The position numbers and the translations under genes are program-made. A DNA stretch of 64,000 bases from Fusarium oxysporum f. sp. lycopersici 4287 (lineage: Eukaryota; Ascomycota; Sordariomycetes; Hypocreales; Nectriaceae), in assembly GCF_000149955.1 (NCBI RefSeq), contig NC_030989.1:4600402-4664401 (forward strand), given 5' to 3'. Below, piece by piece: positions 34,732 to 44,481 of this stretch (the first letter of the stretch is position 1; every line of letters begins with the position of its first letter). The notes under the pieces are model-generated. The model worked only from the letters and a program-made list of their open reading frames with translations, did no database searches and had not been told where the DNA came from.

Positions 34732-35649
34732 TTAAGCCTTCCCTGTAGAACCGCAGACATCCATCTGCCACTCCGTCAGCTTCTGAGCTTTCTCTACACC
34801 TTCCTCCATCAGTGTCGTCAAGTTGAGCTTCGAGGCTTGTTCCTTGATGTGAATGAGGTAGTCATCCAAGACAAGCTTGTTCACATTGACCTTGGACACA
34901 CCGCCCTTGATGCAGGCCTTCATTATATCCTCTGGGAAATCGTTGGTCCCATGGAGGACAACTCTCACGCGCCCATTGACTCTTGATCGTATCATCTCAA
35001 GCCTGAAGACCTTGTTAGACTTGATGTAATCACTTAGCCGTTTTACTAACCGATCAAATTCTAGAACAGGACCACGCTTGCCATATTCTCCATGTACGTT
35101 ACCAAATGCAGGGGCAAGGAAATCAATCCCCGTCGCAATGAAATCCTCAACCTGCTCTGCAGTCGTCAAGGCCCCCTCCAAATCAGCTGTATCCGCGATT
35201 CCGTCTTCCCCTCCTTCAATTCTCCCCGGTTCAGCTTCAGTAGCAATTCCACGCACATGACAGTACGAAACCAACTCCTTGGTCTTGGACAGGTTCTCTT
35301 CCATCTCGTGATGGCTCATATCGACCATGATGCTATCAAAGGGGAGAGAATCAGCGGCATGTCGAATAATTGCTTCGTCCTGTGCATGATCTAAGTGGAT
35401 TGCGATGGGAACTGAAGCATTCCGCGCTGCGTGTGCTGCGGCGTGGATGAGGAGGCCAGATGAAAAGGTGATGGCCCAAGGGAAGACTTGGATGATAAGA
35501 GGACTACGTTTGACCTCGGCAGCTCGTACAAAAGCCAGAATGTGCTCTATGCTGTAAGCTATCGGTGCAACGACTCCGTAGCCTCCATCCTCAGCTGCCT
35601 TGAGGATCTGGCAGGTCTTGTTGTTTTGCGGTTTCCAGGTGGAAGTCAT
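34732..35649 (-). CDS. Class II (zinc) ketose-bisphosphate aldolase family protein
   Basis: Single exon, 305 residues, MTSTWKPQNNKTCQILKAAE to ...QMDVCGSTGKA. Active-site motifs are present in order: AIHLDHAQ (catalytic Asp and zinc His), TEAEPGRIEGGEDG, FLAPAFGNVHGEYG (zinc His), VVLHGTNDF (zinc His) and GGVSKVNVNK (phosphate/substrate loop). It is shorter than the glycolytic yeast-type class II enzyme (about 360) and closer to bacterial tagatose/fructose-bisphosphate aldolases of about 285-305 residues, so a pathway-specific substrate is likely. It is divergent from the RpiB-type isomerase over 432 bases. In the inferred pathway it could cleave or condense a ketose phosphate; the exact substrate cannot be read from sequence. 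Confidence 0.9.
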   Translation of the reverse strand: MTSTWKPQNNKTCQILKAAEDGGYGVVAPIAYSIEHILAFVRAAEVKRSPLIIQVFPWAITFSSGLLIHAAAHAARNASVPIAIHLDHAQDEAIIRHAADSLPFDSIMVDMSHHEMEENLSKTKELVSYCHVRGIATEAEPGRIEGGEDGIADTADLEGALTTAEQVEDFIATGIDFLAPAFGNVHGEYGKRGPVLEFDRLVKRLSDYIKSNKVFRLEMIRSRVNGRVRVVLHGTNDFPEDIMKACIKGGVSKVNVNKLVLDDYLIHIKEQASKLNLTTLMEEGVEKAQKLTEWQMDVCGSTGKA

Positions 35650-36081
35650 TTTTGCGATGGTTGGCTGCTAAATTAAAAGCAATCTCTGCTTCTATACCGA
35701 CTGAATGTATAAACAAGATCGTCTACTCGGTCAGGCTGTGCTTGATTCGAACGCCCATGGCACCCTGCCATTAATCCTTGCACTAACCTCCAAAAGTGTC
35801 TCCGCATATTCGCGCCTCGAGGTAATTCTGCAGCTGAGACTAACCCAACTCGAGCTAGCTTTACTCGTCTGAACCTTGTCGACTTTAGCAGCTTGGCCTC
35901 GAAGCGCAATACCTGCATTGCAGCTATGATTCGCTTCCGGGCGCGTCCGAAGGAAAAAGCATTGGAAGAGCATAAAGTACACAACAGAGGCAGAGACCAA
36001 ATTTATTTGGTTATCAATATTGAGCTTTGAGATTTGGATTAAGTACCAATAATTTCTTCTTTACTACGTTGCTGACATACA
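35650..36081. promoter_or_regulatory. Divergent promoter of aldolase and RpiB-type isomerase
   Basis: 432 bases between start codons. Shadow open frames on the minus strand are not supported. No specific operator identified; CGG half-sites are present but not in an obvious conserved pair. Confidence 0.4.
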
Positions 36082-36629
36082 ATGCCATCCGGACTTCGCA
36101 TAGTCATTGGCGGGGACGACGCCGGCTTCCCCTACAAGTTCATCATCGCCCAACAACTTCTCACTGACCCCCGTGTTTCGTCGGTCATCGACGCTGGTCC
36201 TTCATCAGAGGAGGACAAAACTGCATATTCGCACTTTGCCATCGCAGCTGCAGAGAAAGTGGCAAAGGGTGAAGCTGACAGAGCTTTGTTGATCTGCGGA
36301 ACTGGACTTGGTGTTGCCATCGCTGCCAACAAAGTGCGTGGTATCAGGGCTGTGACAGCACATGATAGCTTCTCTGTTGAGCGTTCGGTTTTGAGTAATA
36401 ATGCTCAGGTTTTGTGTTTGGGACAACGGGTTGTTGGGATTGAGCTAGCTAAGAGGCTGGTGAAGGAATGGCTGGGGTACCAATTTGATCCCGTACGTAC
36501 ATCTATGCTGTTTTTCCAGCGGGTGCATTGTTAACTCTGTTCTAGAACTCATCATCTGCTGCCAAGGTCAAGATCATTGAGGATTACGACAGTCAACAAC
36601 TTATAACAGCGCCAATAGCAGCTGCATAG
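36082..36629 (+). CDS. RpiB/LacAB-family sugar-phosphate isomerase
   Basis: Exon 1 36082-36492, intron 36493-36545, exon 2 to the TAG at 36627-36629; about 164 residues. It has the RpiB fold landmarks: [13 protein letters not shown] at the N-terminus (phosphate/ring-opening loop), [22 protein letters not shown] (the GTG..G.aN loop) and [19 protein letters not shown]. Fungi usually carry RpiA for ribose-5-phosphate, and RpiB-type enzymes in fungi mostly belong to catabolic gene sets. One known role is interconversion of erythrulose-4-phosphate and erythrose-4-phosphate. With a DAK-type kinase and SDR nearby, that activity is the best guess here. The family's active-site cysteine seems present in LLICGTG. 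Confidence 0.9.
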
Positions 36630-37095
36630 GATTGGGAGATTGAAGTAGACACCAAAAAAATGAGTTTTATTAATCTCTAATAACGGACTTCTACAACTTT
36701 CTTCCACTTCTCGGTTCTTAGTAAAAAGTCAGATGAAGTGTATGATATCTTGTATGCCTTGGAAGCTTTTACATAAAGTTTCATGTCATTATGTTTTCGC
36801 TTATGAAGTTTGTGTAAACACTATCGATATCTCCATCCAGTTGTGGGGGACGAAGCAGAAAGAGCGCCTTATTTCCGAAACACCATAAGGGAATATAAAC
36901 ATTTGCCTTTATATAATCTATGATATACGTTTAACATCCTTTGTTGGCATTTCAGCGGTATTCAAACGAGTAGTGAGAAGGCAAGCAGTCTGTTACCAGT
37001 CCCAGCTGCAAAGAATGAAGTACAACATTGAGCTGCTTTCATGATACAATTAAATCTATTGAAGATGGGTAACTATCTATAGAAAAGATTTTCCA
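36630..37095. other. Intergenic between convergent genes
   Basis: About 465 AT-rich bases between the 3' ends of the isomerase and SDR genes. No gene or repeat recognised. Confidence 0.55.
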
Positions 37096-38072
37096 TTACC
37101 AAGCGCCAACAATACCAGCAATCGGGATATCAATTCCCGTGGTGTAAGTCGCCGTCTCACTCAGCAGGTATACATATGCACCTCCAAGCTCCTGCGGTAG
37201 CGCCAGGCGAGGCATGCCACCGTAGTACTTCATCTTAGTATCCCAGTCAGGCGCCGTCTCAACATAATATGTCAGAGCAGTTTTGACGAAACCAGGTGAA
37301 ATGCTGTTCACTCGAATGCCATACTGCGACCATTCCATCGCAAGTGTATGCGTCATGTTTCGCACTGCACCCTTTGTTGCGCCGTATGGGGCTGATGGGG
37401 CAGCCTATCCAAAGTTAGCGGGGAGAAGACTTGCCAGAAAGTTTGGGAGGATACTGACTCTGTTTGGGCGGTAAGATGTCATACTGGCTGTAAACACAAT
37501 GCTGCCCTTGCAGCCAAGCATGATGAATGCGCGCGCAGCAGCCGTTGCACAATTCCAGGCCCCAAATACGTTTAATCGGAATAGCTTCTCAACTTGCTCA
37601 GCTGCAAAGTCCAAGGCCGGTTGATGCTTGGTGGCACCAGCGTTGGCAACCATACCATCGAAACGGCCCTTTGCAGCGATGATAGCATCTATGGCAGAAG
37701 TCACACTCTCTTCATTGGTAACATCGCATTTTTGGAAACCTAATCTTCCCGGAAAGCGTTTGAGTAGAGTTTCAAAGGGTTCTGAAGGTTCAGTAACGTC
37801 GAGGCTGTAGACGAAAGCAGCGTCGTTTACAAGGCAGACTTCGGCGATGCCCAGGCCAATGCCCTGATTGGCGCCAGTGACTTTTATTGTTAGCATCGAT
37901 CAATTTTGCGTAATTTAGTGACTCAAAATTACATACTGGCAATAACCTTGTCTTGTAGGGTGACCTTGTAGTCATGGTTGGGTCCGGGCATAGTGCTTAG
38001 AGGCCCATGTCCATTGGCGGCGCCATTTGTACTGTTAGAGGTACCGTTTGTGTTTTGAGGTCCACTCGTCAT
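37096..38072 (-). CDS. Short-chain dehydrogenase/reductase (polyol/ketose type)
   Basis: Starts at ATG 38070-38072 (MTSGPQNTNGTSNSTNGAAN), introns 37881-37936 and 37405-37458, ends ...GIDIPIAGIVGAW. Classical SDR: ITGANQGIGLGIAE dinucleotide loop (created by splicing), NAGATKH, FTASMTS (catalytic Ser) and YGATKGA (Tyr/Lys). The C-terminal SISPGFVKTALT and TGIDIPIAG match sorbose/xylulose-reductase-like SDRs. It probably oxidises a polyol to a ketose (or the reverse) with NAD(P), supplying the kinase substrate. The N-terminal 30 residues are Asn/Gly-rich and probably disordered. It is divergent from the MFS transporter. Confidence 0.9.
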
Positions 38073-38654
38073 TGTGTTATGGATTTAATTTTAAGAAAGA
38101 ATGTTTGAGGGAATAGGTAAGTGAACTGATGTAAAAGAAGAGAGACAGTTATTCAAAAAGTCAAGTAAAGAAATCTTAAATATTGTCCTCAAGGCGGCTG
38201 CCCACCAAATTGCTGCGCGAAACAAATCATGCCACAATAAGCCAAGGAACTTAACATCGCCGCCAAGGACGTGACATCCTGGTCATTGTACTCCGTCTCG
38301 CGACCTCAATGAACCCCAAGCCGCGGTTTAGTTACCCCAATAGAGTCGCCCCTGGCGTTCAGCTCGGGTAGGGGCAGAAACTAAATTAGTCTTGGCGAAA
38401 ATCTGGGGTCTCCACGATTCTAGAACAGCTGATTCCTGAACTTGGAGCTAAGGGAAAACCTCTCTCGTTCGAAAACCTGACAATCTCCAAGATACGACGT
38501 GAGACTGTGTAGCAAGAACTATGACATCTGTTTTATTTAAGTATCAGACATATCTTCCACCTCAATTGCTTCATTGCTATCACAATCAGTCAATCCTCAA
38601 TTCTTCATTATCGGTCTTCCAAACGCGTCAACAATCCATCCCTTGCCCCGCATC
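38073..38654. promoter_or_regulatory. Divergent promoter of SDR and MFS genes
   Basis: 582 bases. It contains a CreA-type consensus (SYGGRG) as CTGGGG at 38403-38408 on the plus strand, plus several other G/C runs (38335-38375), compatible with carbon-catabolite repression of a sugar or polyol pathway. Site assignment is tentative because the consensus is short. Confidence 0.35.
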
Positions 38655-40167
38655 ATGGACAAGGTAGACAAACAGTCGTTCGAGCACGATGACAACATCA
38701 TTGATCCTAAGGAAGAGTCCATGGCGCATGATGAATATGTACCCGGAACCGAAGAAGAGAAGAAGCTCGTTCGCAAGATCGACCTCTTCATTCTCCCCAT
38801 GATGTGGGTCATGTACCTCCTTTCCTACATGGACAGAACCAAGTCAGTATACCCCCTTTCACATACGCGTTAGAGTCTGGCTAAGACTATACAGTATCGG
38901 AAATGCCAAAATCGCCGGAATGGACAAAGATCTTAACCTCGATTCCAACAAATACTCCATCGTCCTCGTTGTCTTCTTCGTTGGCTATGTCGTCTTCGAA
39001 GTTCCCTCCAACATGATCCTCACACGAACCCGTCCAAGTCGATATCTTCCCGGAATCATGTTTGTCTGGGCGGCGTCACAATTGCAATGGCTTTCACGCG
39101 CACCTATGAACATATGATCGGCTTTAGAATTCTCATGGGCGTTCTCGAGTCCGGATTTGCTCCTGGTGTTCTTCTGCTTCTCTCTTCTTGGTACAAGAGT
39201 GAAGAGCAGAGTAAGCGATTTGCCGTGTACATCTCCGCTGCCATCCTCTCCGGTGCATTCGGTGGTCTCTTACTAGCTCCATCACCAGTGGCCTAGACGG
39301 CGCACCCGGCAAGGCTGGCTGGAGATGATTGTTTATTGTTGAAGGTGCTGCCACTATGGGAGTGGCAGTGATTGCATACTTTATCCTTCCTGACTTTCCA
39401 TCAAACACTTCGAGGCTCAAGTTCAGCCAGGCAGAGATTGATCTTGCCATTCAAAGACTGCAACACAACAGACCACAGGTCCATACTGAGGATGAAGCGA
39501 AACTAGGTCATTGGAAGGCTTTCAAACTCAGCATGACCAACTGGCGCACCTGGTTCTTTGTTGTTGGTTATATGGTAAGTTGTCGATCACCCTAGTGATG
39601 TTGAAGGCTTGGCTGACTAACAAACCTCTTTAGGCGATCATGGGCTCTTCAACCCTCTCCTACTTCTACCCCACTCTCGTCAAACGTCTCGGTTACGAAT
39701 CCACGACAGCTCAGTACATGACCATACCCATCTTTGGCGTTGCATTTGTGGTCACCGCTCTCACAGGCTACTTCGTTGACAAGAAGAGTCAATGGCGAGG
39801 CGTTATACTATGCGCCTGGATGAGTATCGCCATGTTGTGTGCCATCATCATCTGCGTCGTCTACAACTTCAAAGCACGCTACGCTCTCCTCGTTATCATG
39901 GCTGCAGCGCTTTAGGCTTCAAATGGCTTATCATTATCTTACGCCTCAACTACCTTTGGCTCCATGCCCAACGAGACTCGAGCCATTTCTCTGGCGTTTA
40001 TCAACGCTATGGGCAACCTGGCCCAGATATATAGAGCCTACTTGTTCCCAGCATCAGAGAAGCCTAAGTATCTCAAGGGATTTGGCGTCATCAGCGGGCT
40101 ATGCTTCACCGGAGCTGTATCATATGTTCTCTTGCATGTCTTTCTCAAAGGCAAGAAACGGGCTTGA
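38655..40167 (+). pseudogene. DAL5/allantoate-permease-type MFS transporter, broken
   Basis: The frame opens at 38655 (MDKVDKQSFEHDDNIIDPKE), and MYLLSYMDRTNIGNAKIAGM spans an intron at about 38842-38893. The homology then continues through four lesions. First, one G is missing in the GGG at 39068-39070 (expected FVWGGVTIAMAF). Second, about one base is lost near 39265-39280 (GGLL.../SITSGLDG). Third, there is a TGA at 39326-39328 in WR*LFIVEG where the family has Trp. Fourth, there is a TAG at 39913-39915 in AAAL*ASNGLSLSYASTTFGSMPNETRA. A second intron lies at about 39575-39633. Once restored by eye it shows 12 helices of the anion:cation symporter type. It sits in the polyol gene set as the expected importer, so its loss matters for pathway function. 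Assembly error could explain single lesions but hardly all four. Confidence 0.85.
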
Positions 40168-41347
40168 GTGATAATAGTACCAAGAAAGGTACATAATGTA
40201 CTTCTATTTACAGTTAGTTAGGTAAAGGCGATGTTAATCACGGCTTATGCATTGTACTGTTCCTCGACTAGACGGGTCTCTTAGGATCGATCTGGTTTTG
40301 TGTAATTGCATAGGTAATGAGAACCTGCTGATGTATCGATCAAAGAGACTTTTCACGGGAGACTGCGACGATCCTCAAGAGGAAAAGCATTGAGCTGCGA
40401 ATACTGAGTGAGGTGACTCATCTGTTCGGGATCATATTATTCCGGCAAGGTTTGACTCCCCGTAGCTTCCTATAACCCCTCCATCATGATCATCATCGTG
40501 ACTCCACAATCGCAAAGGGGCAGTATTTACAGGGTCAACAAATGGCTTGATCTGTTGCACCCCAAGGATGGCACAATTATCGGGGTATCACCATCTTCTA
40601 AGCTTAGAGTAGCCTGTCCTAAGTCGTTGTAAACTTATGATGAGTCTTATGATGACTTTAGGATATCTCATGATGAGTTTGGGTTTACTGCGATCATCTT
40701 GAGTGCTGAGTTTGGTACGGTGAGGTTCAAGCTGTGATTTGTCCAGGAGCCAACTCCACCGCGTAAACGAACAGAAGACTCTGGCCTTGGCTACTAACAA
40801 AATTAGAGGTTGTTCTTGTTACACAACCCCGCCCCACTCAACTCCGCTTCCGGACTGTTGTGCACCAAAGTGCTAGCAATTGGTCAAGCATTTCGATATA
40901 ATGTCTAAGCTGTAAGCCAGATGTGTTATTTGGAGTTGAGACTTGTGGCTGAGAGCTTAAGTCAGCACAGAGAACTTAGTGCACCAAAGTGCCTCGCGAG
41001 CTCGTCAAGAATATCCTCTCAGTAATTTTACATCAGGTATCAATTAAACAGCGCCATACTTATCACCATTTCACTCAAGCCGGCTCAAGCATACATCCTG
41101 TTCATCACAGCGCATCGATATTCAATCAGCAGGTGGAGAGGTGTTCCGGTACAAGGAACCCGCTCTCCCAGCTAGCCTCATGAGTCTGACGCAAGCTTCC
41201 GGTTTACCAGTACAATAATCTTCTCAATTGTGATATCTTCACAGCTAACAAAGTTGGAGCATCAGAAAGGTCACCCTCCTAGCGCGCACTTCCCTTATCC
41301 TGGCCGCAGTCCGCTTCACATTCCCTCGAATAGCCGTCAATGTCGAC
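40168..41347. other. Intergenic with repeat fragments
   Basis: About 1.2 kb, no gene. It contains copy 2 of the dispersed repeat (40923-40979), bracketed by two direct copies of GTGCACCAAAGTGC (40860-40873 and 40979-40992), and ATGATGAGT-type short repeats near 40635-40680. Confidence 0.5.
40923..40979 (+). repeat. Dispersed repeat, copy 2 (partner at 12357-12414)
   Basis: Shares about 57 bases with 12357-12414. It is flanked on the left (starting 63 bases upstream) and immediately on the right by a 14-base direct repeat GTGCACCAAAGTGC, which could mark a duplicated insertion site or an internal repeat. Confidence 0.6.
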
Positions 41348-42540
41348 ATGCCACCGCATTTGACCTCCTACCAGAGCTTGGTCACTAGCAAGGCACGCCG
41401 CCGCAGCAAACCCGAAGAACGCCCTAAGGCACCGCGACCGGGTCCCTCCGAACTGGAAGAAGTGCTTGTCAGCTTCCTCCGAGCAGTCTCCTTCTGGCGC
41501 GACCTCGAGCTGAGCCCGTGGAGAGCCTCATCCCACTCGAGGAGTATCAACTTCGACTTGAGTTCATCGACGAGATCCGAAAGGCGCCTCAGTGATCCCG
41601 TAGCCCCAAAAAGCCTGACCTCACCGGGCTAGAGTTCTCGTATCTCATCAACATACCCATCGACGGTTTACGGGTGCTCAAAGGCTTTCTTGGTGTCATG
41701 GCTTCCAGCGTCCAAGCCAACATCAACAACTCGAGGAATGCAACCGGCCGGCGTAAGTCTGAATCGAAGCCTGTATTGAACCTCCTTCATACTAATACTT
41801 ATTGGTCCTTCAAAAGGCCGCCTACAAGATCGAATTACCCGAAGAGTACCAGAATAACTCATCTACAAAGACTGTGAGCTCTAAAGGGAAGGCGTCCCTA
41901 TGTGTTACACAACAGGGATCTACCACAAAGCCGTACTCCACACCATCTCGAACTCTTCTATGGCCACAAGCAAGGACAGTGGGGCCGGGCGAGAAGACGA
42001 TGTCTGGAAGCGTTGCTTGAAACTCGATGGTGATTGCTGTGTGATCACTGGTGCCAGTCATCCCCATGTCTATCAAATTCTTCCATTTGCTTGGTCAAAG
42101 ACCAAGACGAACTTGAGGACACAGCAGATGATTCCTGCCCTCGAAGTAGTCGTCGACCTTAAACCAAGCAATGTCAAGTACGAAACCGTTACCAAGCTTC
42201 GACAAGGCGTCGGTTGTACCGACCCATTGTGGAATGTGGTGTGTCTGAGCACCCAGCTTCACAAGTGGTGGGACCATGCGTACTTCGGCCAGAAGTACGA
42301 CGGCAGAGCTAATTGTCTGGAAGAGGACTTTGCCCAGATCCACCTTCAGTTCTTGTGGATGCCTCGCAACATTTATCGCCGGGCAACGAAACAAAGAGTA
42401 CAGAGAAAGGCCGAGGTGAGGATCTCCCACCGCTTTGCTCAGAGCACGGCTGTTGCGTGATCCCTGGTGCAAAGGAGTCGCACGTCCTATTCCCAGCGGC
42501 ATTGAGTATTTACCAGTGTAGAGGATTCATCAATTGAGGT
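41348..42540 (+). pseudogene. Relic of fungal HNH-endonuclease-domain gene
   Basis: Fragments of one protein lie in different frames: LIPLEEYQLRLEFIDEIRKAP followed by a TGA near 41593, DLTGLEFSYLINIPIDGLRV, AYKIELPEEYQ, and then the best-kept part at 41986-42360. The last reads WKRCLKLDGDCCVITGASHP, then ILPFAW, then WNVVCLSTQLHKWWDHAYFG. This is the fungal HNH-type layout (RDxxxCxxTGxxxPxxxHIxPF...N...L.xxLHxxW.xxxFG). The first histidine of the HNH core appears lost (VYQILPF where VCHILPF is usual). Such genes are common, variable and frequently decayed in accessory regions of filamentous fungi. No full-length reading is possible. Confidence 0.6.
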
Positions 42541-43350
42541 GGAGAAGACTGGTCGGGACGTCTCAATAGACATAGCAATCGTGGTCAAAAATCAATGTTG
42601 GAACTTCACCTGGACCTCTCATAATCATTCGTATGTCTTTGAAGCTGGGTTTTACGCCAGCATCACCCTCCGTCTCATCTTGTCTTTTGCATCTCACGCA
42701 CTCGCATCCCAACGAGAGAGAATATCATCATAAACCTCATCCTAAGTCTCATCCTAACAGGGCCGTAAATCTGGTTGTCGTTCCTTCCCGTTCACCTGCT
42801 CGCCCATCACGTGACGATAGTAGAGCGTGTGGCCGCCCCCTCTACCTCGCGCTCGGTGGCAAACCCTTGGTGGCAAACCCTTGGTGGCTCGACAATTGCT
42901 CCCCTTCTACCATTTCCAGGAATCACAGTCCGATACACTGTTTTCATTGTCGTGATTAAGGCTGACGAGTGTGTGCAAACCTCCGCTCACAACTCGGTCA
43001 AGGATATTCAGCACAGTTTGTGTAACTGTCACGGTAGTTCCCTCAAAGGCATTTTGGGGTGCTTCTTGGTGGTACAGCATGGGTGAAAGCACGCTTTGAC
43101 AAGTAGATTTAGGAATTTCACAACGCTGCACGTAGTATTGCGTAATTGAAGTAGAACAATAGAGAATTACATCACGCAAGATAAGATCAAGGCGCAGGTC
43201 ACACAGTCACGGCAGAATCAGACACTTATTGCAGCAACGAGACTTTCATTTTTCGGGCCATCTGAACTTCCCACCCAGTGACTCGACTCTACATCCACTG
43301 CTGTTGGTACTCGCCTCAACAGGGCGCTCCATCTTAGCGCACACAGTCGG
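42541..43350. other. Intergenic
   Basis: About 800 bases, no supported gene. A 14-base unit GGTGGCAAACCCTT is repeated 2.4 times in tandem at 42855-42888. Nothing else recognised. Confidence 0.5.
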
Positions 43351-44481
43351 CTAAGAGTCATCAGCGAGCATCATCGCCGCCCTCTTTTTGTTCATCGGGA
43401 TACCATCAATGACAACAGTATCTCGTGAAGCATCCAGAGCTTTCTGGTCTTCTTCCGCCCGGCGTTTATGGTACGCCTCAACCGCACGCCATCCCAGCAG
43501 CCTTGGATCCTCGGGGAGTACAAACTCACCTCCAAGGCCCAGGGTGTCCAGGTCATTCTGTAATTGCTCGATATCATCGGCAATGAACTTTGCGAACTCA
43601 GCGGTCCACGGAAACCGGTCTTGCGCTGTAAGGCCACCGACAGCAGAGGCAAGAAGGAACCAGGTGTTGAAGTCCAAGAAGCTTGGCATATTACAACGTT
43701 TCTTGACGAACAAAATGAACCTGTCCTTGTCGGTATTTATGCTGCGACAGTTGCTGGCGTTGTGACGGAGGGTATTGCAGCGCGGGCAACCCTTCATGAG
43801 CCCATCATTACCAGCCTTGAGGCATGAGTCCAAACGATGCTTGTTGGACTTGCACCCAACGCAAAAGAGCCGTCTCTGGGGCTTGTCGGGAGGTCGGCCT
43901 TGGTCCTGACCATCACCCTGGGTCTGGGGGCGAGTTCCCTGCTGATCAGACCTCTGCTGCTGAAGAAACGAGGCTCTAGACCGTTTGAGGGCCCTGCCTG
44001 CTTCTATTCTCTCCTCGTCCTCACTATCCAGCGCAATGACCTTCCTTTTGGCGCACTTTTCCATGAACGCTTTGAGGTCGGTCATTGACACGAGGCCTGA
44101 CCCGATTTGATTCCCTTCCTTGACTTGCTCTGCAATATCCGCGACTTCGGGCAGGCAGGAGGCATCATCAACGCTACGGCTAATCGCGGGTTTACCTCTG
44201 AAGGTTGACACACACATCTCGTTCCTTGCGAGCTGGCCGGTGTGCCGGTTCACTACGCCAACTCCAAGTTGGCCGACATCGTCCTCCGCCGTCCCGAACA
44301 TGAGACTGTTGCGTGGTATAATGTTCATGAGGTTGCCAATCTTGGCACCTTGAGCTGACGAGCTGTGCTGTCCGCTCTGCGACCCAGCACCGCTCGTCGA
44401 CTGCTTGTCGTCGCTCTTGCCCTTGCCCTTGTTTCCAGGGTGATTCTGGGTCTGATTCTTCTTGTCGTCGTTTTTGGCCAT
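43351..44481 (-). CDS. Unknown protein with two CCHC zinc knuckles
   Basis: Single open frame of 376 residues, MAKNDDKKNQTQNHPGNKGK to ...NKKRAAMMLADDS. Residues 1-50 are polar and disordered. Around residues 205-250 two CX2CX4HX4C knuckles follow each other: CVGCKSNKHRLDSC and CPRCNTLRHNASNC. This is the retroviral-Gag/RNA-binding type of knuckle and suggests binding of single-stranded nucleic acid. The C-terminus (FPWTAEFAKFIADDIEQLQN...) is helical and acidic-basic mixed. I do not recognise the full family. It could be a domesticated or orphan Gag-like gene, or a lineage-specific gene. No reverse transcriptase or LTR is visible nearby. Immediately upstream of its promoter lies a strongly AT-rich stretch. 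Confidence 0.65.
   Translation of the reverse strand: MAKNDDKKNQTQNHPGNKGKGKSDDKQSTSGAGSQSGQHSSSAQGAKIGNLMNIIPRNSLMFGTAEDDVGQLGVGVVNRHTGQLARNEMCVSTFRGKPAISRSVDDASCLPEVADIAEQVKEGNQIGSGLVSMTDLKAFMEKCAKRKVIALDSEDEERIEAGRALKRSRASFLQQQRSDQQGTRPQTQGDGQDQGRPPDKPQRRLFCVGCKSNKHRLDSCLKAGNDGLMKGCPRCNTLRHNASNCRSINTDKDRFILFVKKRCNMPSFLDFNTWFLLASAVGGLTAQDRFPWTAEFAKFIADDIEQLQNDLDTLGLGGEFVLPEDPRLLGWRAVEAYHKRRAEEDQKALDASRDTVVIDGIPMNKKRAAMMLADDS

Noticed and set aside
42855..42888. 14-base tandem unit GGTGGCAAACCCTT as a functional array or CRISPR-like repeat
   Set aside because: Only 2.4 copies with no spacers; a simple duplication.
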